DNA of 64,000 nucleotides from contig NC_090438.1 in assembly GCF_031143425.1 (NCBI RefSeq), positions 771,725,138 through 771,789,137 of the forward strand, in the 5' to 3' direction. Shown piece after piece: positions 1 to 12,515 of the stretch. Under the pieces are notes generated by a model. That model did not search any database. It had not been told where the DNA came from and saw only the letters and a program-made list of their open reading frames with translations. Position 1 is the stretch's first letter, and the number at the start of each line of letters is the position of its first letter. Origin of the DNA: Pleurodeles waltl. Lineage: Eukaryota; Chordata; Amphibia; Caudata; Salamandridae. The translations under genes were made by a program, and so were the position numbers.

Positions 1-1278
1 GGCACTGCATGGCAGGGGTTTTGTGTGGGTATAAGTGGTTGTCCGCCCTGTGGACAAACTCCGCTGCGTATGGCCAAAGGCTGTGCGCGTTGTGGGGTTC
101 GGTGGTCATACGGGGTGGCTGCAGGGTTATAGTTTTTTTTTAACATCAAATACTTTTATTCTCCCACCTGATATTGTGTTTCAACCATCACTGTCTTGAA
201 CACATGACCAGGGCAGCCATTACAAACACATTATATAGTAGTGTCACAATCTACTTTACAGTGGACAGTGAAAACACACTGATTAAAAAGTAATGCAAAG
301 TAAGAAGTAAAAAAGAAAGGTGAAAAAAGGGAGGCATCCCATTAGCAATTGATCAAACAAACCTCTGCCTTATACCACCACTAATAATGTGGAAATTGAA
401 CGTCATACAAAGTAATACTTCCATAGAATCCTTACACCCATGTACAGGCTCAAAATGGCCATTCTCAGATAAGGCTAGGTCATATTGCATATATCTGAAG
501 TAGCAAATTTACACGTTACAACGTTATAAAACCTGATTACATCGTGTGTATCTGAAGTGGCATTAAAACAGTACACTAATATCGATTCGTTGAGATGGAT
601 CAAATGTCACATTGTCTAAAGCAAAGTGTATCTATGAGTAATCCTAAACTACAGAAAAAATGAAAGAAAGGGTGGGGGGCAGAGGTTCAAATTTCAATTA
701 GATAGCATACCAATTAAACAAATAAAGATGGAAAATTAAAAATCAAACTCTAATAACATAGATAAATACATGAATAAATCATAATCAGATCCGGAAGTGT
801 TCAATTTCACAGAATTACTCAGGGTGCACATACAGCTCTTCATCCATAAACATCAAAGAACCCATCTCCGTAGTCAACTTTGATTCCTTTCTCTGGAGTG
901 TTATCACTCTACCCAACCTCGGGTTTTTAGGTATTCATTCAATGCCACCAAAGTTTGCTTGCTTCCAATTCCCTTTGTGTAAAATTAAAGTGCTTTGCTG
1001 TGCTATATCTGTGATCATTAATGATTATAGCACACCAATGTCCTAGGATCCGTTTTTTCACAGTGAAGATGGTGAATCCTATATTCCATTTCTTACAAGG
1101 TCAGATAATACCATTTACTCCAAAATCTGTTTTGCAGGTGAGCAGCTTAGTTATTTTCCACCTTTTACGTCCATGATTTAGGGTAATCTCCTGTATATAT
1201 ACTGGCTATAGTTACATGCTTGACATAGGCCGTAGCATCTAAAGCCAGATCCTTGCGGTAGCCAAGTCCCTGATTTGG
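1..1278. repeat. Array unit 0, right part only
   Basis: This is the last third of a unit, cut by the window edge. Base 1 matches position 3748 of the next copy. It carries the hinge version reading ACAAACTCCGCTGCG rather than ACAACCACTGCTGCG, which destroys the 10-bp-arm palindrome found in some other copies. It then runs through the AT-rich half to the next landmark. Confidence 0.95.
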
Positions 1279-1600
1279 GTGCCAGATCCCTGTGGACCAA
1301 CAAATACCACAAATACATGTTTCTCTGAGACGAGAGAGTCATGGATGTGTCCAGACTTTCTCCTTAAAAATGTGATCACCCCAAGGTATTTCCCATCTGC
1401 TCCTCAAAAGTTGTTTATGTTGTTTGGTGATGAAGTGAACCGGTTCATGCTTGTCAATAAATTTACTAGTGGATTTGAAAAGTGTCTGTTCTCCGTTCAT
1501 CATATCTGCTCCAATACCTGCTTTTCTCAATGCCTTGTGGGTTACCCTCTCTTTCGCAATTTCTTAATCATCTGGGATTTGGTCCACTGATATTCTTCCT
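939..1600 (-). pseudogene. Possible decayed coding region on the minus strand of each unit (unidentified)
   Basis: On the minus strand, coding-like peptide stretches follow one another with changes of frame. One open stretch of 63 codons ends at 1339. A second frame covers about 1403 to 1239 and contains HVFVVFVGPQGSGTQ. A piece in a third phase follows (KDLALDATA), and then about 1103 to 939 returns to the second phase and contains GHWCAIIIND. Stops and shifts separate the pieces, and all copies share them, so any decay preceded amplification. I could not assign a family. The GPQGSGTQ string looks like a P-loop but lacks the lysine, and the HW string recalls cysteine proteases only superficially. 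It could also be chance. Confidence 0.25.
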
Positions 1601-1638
1601 CTTTAGTACAGTTTCTCTTAGCTTGAAGGAATTCACTA

Positions 1639-2230
1639 TAAGGAGAAGGTCCTTTGGCCAGCTCCCCTCTGTTCTGGTTGCTCCCCAGCAGTCTCCAGAG
1701 TCCTCCTCTGCTCTTCACCACCCCTGCTGAGAGCACTTTCACTGAGTGCCTTTCACTGCCCCTGGTCACTGCGTTCCTACTTGTGTCTCTGTTTGTGATT
1801 TTTTCACGTACCCCCCTCTGCTCTTTTCCTTCGTGTTACTCTGTGCTCTTTTGCCGTTGTCTCTCTGTTTTGTGGCTTTTTCCCTGTGCTCACTCTGCAC
1901 TTTCCCTCCGTGTTTGCGTTGTGCTCTTTTGCTGTTGTCTCCCTCTTTTGTGGCTTTTTCTCCAAGCCCATTCCGCTCTTTTCCTCTGTTGCTCTACCTT
2001 AGTGCTGGGTAGCAGTTTTTTGCTCTCTTGTACTTTTATCTTTGTTCTCGCTGCTTTCTCTCTGCATTGCTCCCACTACCTTCCTGCTCTTTTTTCCCAC
2101 CCGCCACCAGCCCACCCACTCCCACCCAATGCCACTCCCACCCCCGGACCTACTTAATGGCAGCTGCAGCACAACCCCATTGAGAAGGTCCTTGGGCCAT
2201 CTGCCCCCTCGCCATTCGTCTTGTTCTTTA
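1639..2230. repeat. Pyrimidine-rich block of the unit, with 78-bp internal repeats
   Basis: The + strand is strongly C/T-rich from about 1660 to 2160, and the block recurs in every unit. Inside it a 78-bp period starts at 1817, 1895 and (partial) 1973, visible as GTGCTCTTTTGCYGTTGTCT at 1843 and 1921. At the two ends, GAGAAGGTCCTTTGGCCAG (about 1642) and GAGAAGGTCCTTGGGCCAT (about 2181) begin two related stretches about 540 bp apart. The whole block is about 80% similar by eye to sequence just outside the array that leads into a CR1/L2-like retroelement. I infer it derives from the 5' untranslated region of such an element. Confidence 0.75.
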
Positions 2231-3201
2231 GTCAAAGGTTCTCCCTTTAAGTTAAAAAAACGCCCATCGCATTTCAGTCACCCGGACCTTGAACTCTTAG
2301 TCCCTTTTTAGTGTTTATACACAAAACAAAAGTGTGCTGTGCCATTCTGCTCAACATTGTACTAAATGCTATTAACGCGCAAAAAGTAGTTAGAAATACC
2401 TTATCCAAATATATTCATCAAAGAAGAGCATGAATGTTGTACAAATCAGTATTACAAAATTTACACAACCTAATTTTCCCACTGTGTCTATTTGCAATAC
2501 ATATACTTTTTCTCATTGCATTGTGGTTTTTGTAGTCTATTTTCCATTGATATACTAACTACAAGGGAATTTTCTATTGTGGATTACCATAACTATTAAT
2601 TTGTATATTAATGTAAACATGTGTTTCACGCGTGAGCACATGTCATAATTAAAAGATATATGAGTGATTATTGGTATTAGTACCATATTGCTATTATGTA
2701 TAAATATCAATCATTATGTGTACCTCATAATTCTACGTCTTCCTCTTAATTGACCATGTGCTACAATTTATACATTTATTGAAACTCCTGTGCCTCACAG
2801 TTAACAATAACAACAGTTAACCTAATAGTTCTCTATCACCACGATTTTGTAACTCCTTATTCTGGTATGTCCACCTATTTTATTTAATAGTAAAACATAA
2901 CCTGGCAGGGGCGCCAGTTATAGTTACCTTAGTGCATGAGTCCTGCGGACACCCCTGGGCCCCAAGGACCAGCATCTCCCTGCGGCAAGATAGTACAAAA
3001 TAATAGTGGGTCCTGCAGACCCCCCAGGCCCTATGGACCACCTCCTCCCTGTGGCCAAATAGAAAGAAGCCATACATGGCCCTGGGGACAGCCACCCCCT
3101 TAGGGCAGGCTCCTGCTACCTCCTGAGGTGCCCACCCTCGGGAGGCAGCTGTTTCCCTTTGTATGGCAGAAGCTCACATCTTCCACCAAGCAAAAGCAAA
3201 C

Positions 3202-3258
3202 ACTCCACTTTCAGCAAGTGGAAGATTTAAAAATGCTCCCTTTTACTGAAAGTGGAGT
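3202..3258. other. Conserved hairpin in each unit (13-bp arms)
   Basis: ACTCCACTTTCAG at 3202-3214 is the exact reverse complement of CTGAAAGTGGAGT at 3246-3258, with a 31-base loop between. The same pair occurs in every full unit (for example near 14438-14494 and 36674-36730). In some copies the outermost pair differs (GCTCCACTTTCAG with CTGAAAGTGGAGG). I know of no function. Confidence 0.8.
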
Positions 3259-3780
3259 TTTTTTTATCTCTTTGCCTGCTGCTACCTGTGCAGCCCTCCT
3301 AAACATAAATTTAATGGTCCAAATGGTAGTGTAGCCCAGTCAGAGAATCAATGTTGTCAAAATTCCATCAGTTTGAAGTCAAGCGTAAAGTCTTTCCAGC
3401 ATTATTTTCGAATAGGTTTAATTTATTTATAATATCAAAACTTGAATGTCGTAACGTTCCACATGAAAGATCTTGAAGCAAAAGATACATTCTTGGTGGG
3501 ACTTCCATTTTTCAATTAAAGCAGTCAGTCGAAATAGTAAGGTTATGGAGTAAAGTCTTTTTCTATTGGGTACGGCGTTTTAGTCCAGCACAATTTTGAA
3601 GTGAAAGTTATATTTAATGGTGCCTCTTTTAGGCTCCAAACCCCTTCCCCTGTGCATGGTGAGGTGTGTGGAGCTTAAAGGGGATTGCCTGCAGGGCCTG
3701 GCCGTAGGCCAAGCCCTGTGGCCAATTCCTGTTTCGCACAGTCAAAGGCACTGCATGGCAGGGGTTTTGTGTGGGTATAA

Positions 3781-3807
3781 GTGGTTGTCCGCCCTGTGGA
3801 CAACCAC
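3781..3807. other. Perfect 10-bp-arm palindrome at the unit hinge (variable between copies)
   Basis: GTGGTTGTCC and GGACAACCAC flank a 7-base loop. The palindrome is intact in units 1 and 4 and, with a changed loop (GCCCTCT), in units 8, 9 and 10. Units 0, 2, 3, 5, 6, 7, 11 and 12 carry ACAAACTCCGC and have lost the outer arm. It works as a subtype marker; its role is unknown. Confidence 0.8.
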
Positions 3808-5024
3808 TGCTGCGTATGGCCAAAGGCCGTGCGCGTTGTGGTGTTCGGTGGTCATAGGGGGTTGGCTGCAGGGTTATAGGTTTTTTTAACATCAAATACT
3901 TTTATTCTCCCACCTGATATTGTGTTTCAACCATCACTGTCTTGATCACATGACCAGGGCAGCCATTACAAACACATCATATAGTAGTGTCACAATCTAT
4001 GTTACAGTGGACAGTGAAAACACACTGATTAAAAAGTAATGCAAAGCAAGAAGTAAAAAAGGAAGGTGAAAAAAGGGAGGTATCCCATTAGCAATTGATC
4101 AAACAAACCTCTGCCTTATAGCGCCACTAATAATGTGGAAATTGAACATCATACAAAGTAATACTTCCATAGAATCCTTACAACCATGTACAGGCTCAAA
4201 ATAGCCATTCTCAGATAAGGCTAGGTCATATTGCATATATCTGAAGTAGCAAATTTACACGTTACAATGTAATAAAACCTGATTACATCGTGTGTATCTG
4301 AAGTGGCAGTAAAACAGTACACTAATATCGATTCGTTGAGATGGATCAAATGTCATCTTGTCTAAAGCAAAGTGTATCCATGAGTAATCCAAAACTACAG
4401 AAAAAAGGAAAGAAAGGGTGTGGGGCAGAGGTTCAAATTTCAATTAGATAGCATACCAATTAAACAAATAAAGATGGAAAATTAAGAATCAAACTCTAAT
4501 AACATAGCTAAATACTTGAATAAATCATCATCAGATCCGGAAGTGTTCAATTTCACAGAATTACTCAGGGTGCACATACAGCTCTTCATCCATAAACATC
4601 AAAGAACCCATCTCCATAGTCAACTTTGATTCCTTTCTCTGGAGTGTCATCACTCTACCCCCCCTTGGGTTTTTAGGTATTCATTCAATGGCACCAAAGT
4701 TTGCTTGCTTCCAATTCCCCTCGTGTAAAATTAAAGTGCTTTGCTGTGCTATATCTGTGATCATTAATGGTTGTAGCACACCAATGTCCTAGGATCCGTT
4801 TTTTCACAGTGAAGATGGTGAATCCTATATACCATTTCTTACAAGGTCAGATAATACCATTTACTCCAAAATCTGTTTTGCAGGTGAACAGCTTAGTTAT
4901 TTTCCACCTTTTACGTCCATGATTTAGGGTAATCTCCTGTATATATACTGGCTATAGTTACATGCTTGACATTGGCCGTAGCATCTAAAGCCAGATCCTT
5001 GCTGTAGCCAAGTCCCTGATTTGG

Positions 5025-8000
5025 GTGCCAGATCCCTGTGGACCAACAAATACCACAAATACATGTTTCTCTGAGACAAGAGAGTCATGGATGTGTCCAG
5101 ACTCTCTCCTTAAAAATGTGATCACCCCAAGGTATTTCCCATCTGCTCCTCAAAAGTTGTTTATGTTGTTTGGTGATGAATTGAACAGGTTCATGCTTGT
5201 CACTAAATTTTCTAGTGGATTTGAAAAGTGTCTGTTCTCCGTTCATCATATCTGCTCCAATACCTGCTTTTCTCAATGCCTTGTGGGTTACCCTCTCTTT
5301 CTCAATTTCTTAATCATCTGGGATTTGGTCCACTGATATTCTTCCTCTTTAGTACAGTTTCTCTTAGCTTGAAGGAATTCACTATAAGGAGAAGGTCCTT
5401 TGGCCAGCCCCCCTCTGTTCTGGTTGCTCCCCACCAGTCTCCAGAGTCCTCCTCTGCTCTTCACAACCCCTGCTGAGAGCACTTTCACTGAGTGCCTTTC
5501 ACTGCCCCTGGTCACTGCGTTCTTACTTGTGTCTCTGTTTGTGATTTTCTCTCCGTACCCCCCTCTGCTCTTTTCCTCCATGTTGCTCTGTGCTCTTTTG
5601 CCGTTGTCCCTCTGTTTTCTGGCTTTTTCCCTGTGCTCACTCTGCACTTTCCCTCCGTGTTTGCGTTGTGCTCTTTTGCTGTTGTCTCCCTCTTTTGTGG
5701 CTTTTTCTCCAAGCCCATTCTGCTCTTTTCCTCTGTTGCTCTACCTTAGTACTGGGTAGCAGTTTTTTGCTCTCTTGTATACTTTTATCTTTGTTCTCGC
5801 TGCTCTCTCTCTGCATTGCTCCCACTACCTTCCTGCTCTTTTTTCCCCACCCGCCACCAGCCCACCCACGACCACCCAATGCCACTCCCACCCCCGGACC
5901 TACTTAATGGCGGCTGCAGCAAAACCCCATTGAGAAGGTCCTTGGGCCATCTGCCCCCTCGCCATTCGTCTTGTTTTTTAGTCAAAGGTTCTGCCTTTAA
6001 GTTAAAAAAACGCCCATCGCATTTTAGTCACCCGGACCTTGAACTCTTAGTCCCTTTTTAGTGTTTATACACAAAACAAAAGTGTGCTGTGCCATTCTGC
6101 TCGACATTGTACTAAATGCTATTAACGCGCAAAAAGTAGTTAGAAATACCTTATCCAAATATATTCATCAAAGAAGAGCATGATTGTTGTACAAATCAGT
6201 ATGACAAAATTTACACATCCTAATTTTCCCACTGTGTCTATTTGCAATACATATACTTTTTCTCATTGCATTGTGGTATTTGTAGTCTATTTTCTATTGA
6301 TATACTAACGACAAGGGAATTTTCTATTATGGATTACCATAACTATTAATTTGTATATTAATGTAAACACGTGATTCACGCGTGAGCACGTCATAATTAA
6401 AAGATATATGATTGATTATTGGTATTAGTACCCTATTACTATTATGTATAAATATCAATCATTATGTGTACCTCATAATTCTACGTCTTCCTCTTAAGTG
6501 ACCATGTGCTACAATTTATACATTTATTGAAACTCCTGTGCCTCACAGTTAACAATAACAACAGTTAACCTAACAGTTCTCTATCACCACGATTTTGCAA
6601 TTCCTTATTCTGGTATGTCCACCTATTTTATTTAATAGTAAAACATAACCTGGCAGCGGCGCAAATTATAGTTACCTTAGCGCATGTGTCCTGCGGACAC
6701 CCCTGTCCCCAAAGGACCACCATCTCCCTGTGGCAAGATAGTACAAAATAATAGTGGGTCCTGCAGACCCCCCCATGCCCTACGCACCACCTCCTCCCTG
6801 TGGCCAAATCGAAAGAAGCCATACATGGCCCTGGGGACAGCCACTCCCTTAGGGCAGGATCCTGCTACCTCCTGAGGTGCCCACCCTCGGGAGGCAGCTG
6901 TTTCCCTTTGTATGGCAGAAGCTGACATCTTCCACCAAGCAAAAGCAAACGCTCCACTTTCAGCAAGTGGGAGATTTAAAAATGCTCCCTTTTACTGAAA
7001 GTGGAGGGTTTTTTGTTATCTCTTTGCCTGCTGCTACCTGTGCAGCCCCCCTAAACATATATTTAATGGTCCAAACGGTAGTGTAGCCCACTCAGAGAAT
7101 CAATGTTGTCAAAATTCCATCAGTTTGAAGTCAAGCGTAAAGTCTTTCCAGCATTATTTTCGAATAGGTTTCATTTATTTATAATATCAAAACTTGAATG
7201 TCGTAGCGTTCCACATGAAAGTTCTTGAAGCAAAAGATACATTCTTGGTGGGACTTCCATTTTTCAATTAATGCAGTCAGTCAAAATAGTACAGTTATGG
7301 AGTAAAGTCTTTTCTATTCGGTGCGGCGTTTTAGTCCAGCGCCATTTTGAAGTGAAAGTTATATTTAATGGTGCCTCTTTTAGGCTCCAAACCCCTTCCC
7401 CTGTGCATGGTGCAGTGTGTGGAGCTTAAAGAGGGTTGACTGCAGAGCCTGGCCATAGGCCAAGCCCTGTGGCCAATTCCTGCTTCGCACAGTCAAAGGC
7501 ACTGCATGGCAGGGGTATTGTGTGGGTATAAGTGGTTGTCCGCCCTGTGGACAAACTCCGCTGCGTATGGCAAAAGGCTGTGCGCGTTGTGGAGTTCGGT
7601 GGTCATACGGGGTTGGCTGCAGGGTTATAGTTTTTTTTTAACATCAAATACTTTTATTCTCCCACCTGAGATTGTGTTTCAACCATCACTGTCTTGAACA
7701 CATGACCAGGGCAGCCATTACAAACACATTATATAGTAGTGTCACAATCTACGTTACAGTGGACAGTGAAAACACACTGATTAAAAAGTAATGCAAAGTA
7801 AGAAGTAAAAAAGAAAGGTGAAAAAAGGGAGGTATCCCATTAGCAATTGATCAAACAAACCTCTGCCTTATACCACCACTAATAATGTGGAAATTGAACG
7901 TCATACAAAGAAATACTTCCATAGAATCCTTACACCCATGTACAGGTTCAAAATGGCCATTCTCAGATAAGGCTAGGTCATATTGCATATATCTGAAGTA

Positions 8001-8767
8001 GCAAATTTACATGTTACAACGTTATAAAACCTGATTACATCGTGTGTATCTGAAGTGGCAGTAAAACAGTACACTAATATTGATTCGTTGAGATGGATCA
8101 AATGTCACATTGTCTAAAGCAAAGAGTAATCCAAAACTACAGAAAAAATGAAAGAAAGGGTGTGGGGCAGAGGTTCAAATTTCAATTAGATAGCATACCA
8201 ATTAAACAAATAAAGATGGAAAATTAAGAATCAAACTCTAATAACATAGATAAATACATGAATAAATCATAATCAGATCCGGAAGCGTTCAATTTCATAG
8301 AATTACTCAGGGTGCACATAAAGCTCTTCATCCATAAACATCAAAGAACCGATCTCTGTAGTCAACTTTGATTCCTTTCTCTGGAGTGTCATCACTCTAC
8401 CCCCCCCTCGTGTTTTTAGGTATTCATTCAATGCCACCAAAGTTTGCTTGCTTCCAATTCCCTTTGTGTAAAATTAAAGTGCTTTGCTGTGCTATATCTG
8501 TGATCATTAATGGTTATAGCACACCAATGTCCTAGGATCCGTTTTTTCACAGTGAAGATGGTGAATCCTCTATACCATTTCTTACAAGGTCAGATAATAC
8601 CATTTACTACAAAATCTGTTTTGCAGGTGAACAGCTTAGTTATTTTCCACCTTTTACGTCCATGATTTAGGGTAATCTCCTGTATATATACTGGCTATAG
8701 TTACATGCTTGACATAGGCCGTAGCATCTAAAGCCAGATCCTTGCGGTAGGCAAGTCCCTGATTTGG
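5025..8767. repeat. Array unit 2 (subtype B)
   Basis: Full unit of 3,743 bp. Subtype B is marked by CTCCATGTTGCTC at about 5577. Private changes include a 2-bp gain near 5778, loss of 2 bp near 6388 and a 10-bp loss near 8124 (AAAGCAAAGAGTAATCC). Unit 5 is its counterpart 11,237 bp downstream. Confidence 0.95.
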
Positions 8768-11700
8768 GTGCCAGATCCCTGTGGACCAACAAATACCACA
8801 AATACATGTTTCTCTGAGACGAGAGAGTCATGGATGTGTCCAGACTTTCTCCTTAAAAATGTGATCACCCCAAGGGATTTCCCATCTGCTCCTCAAAAGT
8901 TGTTTATGTTGTTTGGTGATGAAGTGAACAGGTTCATGCTTGTCAATAAATTTACTAGTGGATTTGAAAAGTGTCTGTTCTCCGTTCATCATATCTGCTC
9001 CAATACCTGCTTTTCTCAATGCCTTGTGGGTTACCCTCTCTTTCTCAATTTCTTAATCATCTGGGATTTGGTCCACTGATATTCTTCCTCTTTAGTACAG
9101 TTTCTCTTAGCTTGAAGGAATTCACTATAAGGAGAAGGTCCTTCGGCCAGCCCCCCTCTGTTCTGGTTGCTCCCCACCAGTCTCCAGAGTCCTCCTCTGC
9201 TCTTCACCACCCCTGCTGAGAGCACTTTCACTGAGTGCCTTTCACTGCCCCTGGTCACTGCGTTCTTACTTGTGTCTCTATTTGTGATTTTCTCTCCGTA
9301 CCCCCCTCTGCTCTTTTCCTCCGTGTTGCTCTATTCTCTTTTGCCATTGTCTCTCTGTTTTGTGGCTTTTTCCCTGCGCTCACTCTGCACTTTCCCTCCG
9401 TTTGTGCGTTATGCTCTTTTGCTGTTGTCTCCCTCTTTTGTGGCTTTTTCTCCAAGCCCATTCTGCTCTTTTCCTCTGTTGCTCTACCTTAGTGCTGGGT
9501 AGCAGTTTTTTGCTCTCTTGTACTTTTAACTTTGTTCTCGCTGCTCTCTCTCTGCATTGCTCCCACTACCTTCCTGCTCTTTTTTCCCAGCCCCCACCAG
9601 CCTGCCCACGACCACCCAATGACACTCCCACCCCCGTACCTACATAATGGCGGCTGCAGCACAACCCCATTGAGAAGGTCCTTGGGCCATCTGCCTCCTC
9701 GCCATTCGTCTTGTTCTTTAGTCAAAGGTTCTGCCTTTAAGTTAAAAAAACGCCCATCGCATTTCAGTCACCCGGACTTTGAACTCTTAGTCCCTTTTTA
9801 GTGTTTATACACAAAACAAAAGTGTGCTGTACCATTCTGCTCGACATTGTACTAAGTGCTATTAACGCTCAAAAAGTAGTTAGAAATACCTTATCCAAAT
9901 ATATTCATCAAAGAAGAGCATGATTGTTGTACAAATCAGTATGACAAAATTTACACACCCTAATTTTCCCACTGTGTCTATTTGCAATACATATACTTTT
10001 TCTCATTGCATTGTGGTATTTGTAGTCTATTTTCTATTGATATACTAACGACAAGGGAATTTTCTATTGTGGATTACCATAACTATTAATTTGTATATTA
10101 ATGTAAACATGTGATTCACGCGTGAGCACATGTCATAATTAAAAGATATATGATTGATTATTGGTATTAGTACCCTATTACTATTATGTATAAATATCAA
10201 TCATTATGTGTACCTCATAATTCTACGTCTTCCTCTTAATTGACCATGTGCTACAATTTATACATTTATTGAAACTCCTGTGCCTCACAGTTAACAATAA
10301 CAACAGTTAACCTAATAGTTCTCTATCACCACGATTTTGCAATTCCTTATTCTGGTATGTCCACCTATTTTATTTAATAGTAAAACATAACCTGGCAGGG
10401 GCGCAAATTATAGTTACCTTAGCGCATGTGTCCTGCGGACACCCCTGGCCCCCAAGGACCACCATCTTCCTGCGGCAAGATAATACAAAATAATAGTGGG
10501 TCCTGCAGACCCCCCCATGCCCTATGGACCACCTACTCCCTGTGGCCAAATCGAAAGAAGCCATACATGGCCATGGGGACAGCCACTCCCTTAGGGCAGA
10601 ATCCTGCTACCTCCTGAGGTGCCCACCCTCGGGAGGCAGCTGTTTCCCTTTGTATGGCAGAAGCTGACATCTTCCACCAAGCAAAAGCAAACACTCCACT
10701 TTCAGCAAGTGGGAGATTTAAAAATGCTCCCTTTTACTGAAAGTGGAGGGTTTTTTATGATCTCTTTGCCTGCTGCTACCTGTGCAGCCCCCCTAATCAT
10801 ATATTTAATGGTCCAAATGGTAGTGTAGCCCACTCAGAGAATCAATGTTGTCAAAATTCCATCAGTTTGAAGTCAGGCGTAAAGTCTTTCCAGCATTATT
10901 TTCGAATAGGTTTCATTTATTTATAATATCAAAACTTGAATGTCGTAGCGTTCACATGAAAGTTCTTGAAGCAAAAGATACATTCTTGGTGGGACTTCCA
11001 TTTTTCTATTAATGCAGTCAGTCAAAATAGTAAGGTTATGGAGTAAAGTCTTTTCTATTCGGTGCGGCGTTTTAGTCCAGCGCCATTTTGAAGTGAAAGT
11101 TATATTTAATGGTGCCTCTTTTAGGCTCCAAACCCCTTCCCCTGTGCATGGTGCAGTGTGGAGCTTAAAGAGGGTTGACTGCAGGGCCTGGCCATAGGCC
11201 AAGCCCTGTGGCCAATTCCTGCTTCGCTCAGTCAAAGGCACTGCATGGCAGGGGTTTTGTGTGGGTATAAGTGGTTGTCCGCCCTGTGGACAAACTCCGC
11301 TGCGTATGGCCAAAGGCTGTGCGCGTTGTGGGGTTCGGTGGTCATACGGGGTTGGCTGCAGGGTTATAGTTTTTTTTTAACATCAAATACTTTTATTCTC
11401 CCACCTGATATTGTGTTTCAACCATCACTGTCTTGAACACATGACCAGGGCAGCCATTACAAACACATTATATAGTAGTGTCACAATCTACGTTACAGTG
11501 GACAGTGAAAACACACTGATTAAAAAGTAATGCAAAGTAAGAAGTAAAAAAGAAAGGTGAAAAAAGGGAGGCATCCCATTAGCAATTGATCAAACAAACC
11601 TCTGCCTTATACCACCACTAATAATGTGGAAATTGAACGTCATACAAAGTAATACTTCCATAGAATCCTTACACCCATGTACAGGCTCAAAATGGCCATT

Positions 11701-12515
11701 CTCAGATAAGGCTAGGTCATATTGCATATATCTGAAGTAGCAAATTTACACGTTACAACGTTAGAAAACCTGATTACATCGTGTGTATCTGAAGTGGCAT
11801 TAAAACAGTACACTAATATCGATTCGTTGAGATGGATCAAATGTCACATTGTCTAAAGCAAAGTGTATCCATGAGTAATCCTAAACTACAGAAAAAATGA
11901 AAGAAAGGGTGGGGGGCAGAGGTTCAAATTTCAATTAGATAGCATACCAATTAAACAAATAAAGATGGAAAATTAAAAATCAAACTCTAATAACATAGAT
12001 AAATACATGAATAAATCATAATCAGATCCGGAAGTGTTCAATTTCACAGAATTACTCAGGGTGCACATACAGCTCTTCATCCATAAACATCAAAGAACCC
12101 ATCTCCATAGTCAACTTTGATTCCTTTCTCTGGAGTGTTATCACTCTACCCAACCTCGGGTTTTTAGGTATTCATTCAATGCCACCAAAGTTTGCTTGCT
12201 TCCAATTCCCTTTGTGTAAAATTAAAGTGCTTTGCTGTGCTATATCTGTGATCATTAATGGTTATAGCACACCAATGTCCTAGGATCCGTTTTTTCACAG
12301 TGAAGATGGTGAATCCTATATACCATTTCTTACAAGGTCAGATAATACCATTTACTCCAAAATCTGTTTTGCAGGTGAACAGCTTAGTTATTTTCCACCT
12401 TTTACGTCCATGATTTAGGGTAATCTCCTGTATATATACTGGCTATAGTTACATGCTTGACATAGGCTGTAGCATCTAAAGCCAGATCCTTGCGGTAGCC
12501 AAGTCCCTGATTTGG
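8768..12515. repeat. Array unit 3 (subtype C)
   Basis: Full unit of 3,748 bp. Subtype C is marked by GTGTCTCTATTTGTG at about 9271, CTCTATTCTCTTTTGCC at about 9329 and the variant CCGTTTGTGCGTTATG at about 9398. Units 6 and 8 (first part) share these marks. Confidence 0.95.

Larger units (their letters stand above)
1279..5024. repeat. Array unit 1 (subtype A)
   Basis: Full unit of 3,746 bp. Diagnostic bases are TTTCGCAATTT at about 1552 (most copies have CTCAATTT) and TTTTTCACGTACCC at about 1799 (most copies have TTCTCTCCGTACCC). It also has the palindromic hinge at 3781-3807. Unit 4 shares all of these at a constant distance of 11,237 bp. Confidence 0.95.

Noticed and set aside
1279..1590. 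103-codon frame repeated once per unit (MPDPCGPTN...) as a conserved gene
   Set aside because: It recurs only because the DNA recurs. Overlapping frames on both strands are equally open, and changes between copies alter residues freely. No domain is recognisable and no start context or splice structure supports it.
1654..2157. Hydrophobic Leu/Cys/Ser-rich frames of up to 188 codons in the pyrimidine block, resembling membrane proteins
   Set aside because: C/T-rich DNA yields Leu, Ser, Phe, Pro and Cys codons in every phase. All three + frames look like this, and single-base indels between units switch them.
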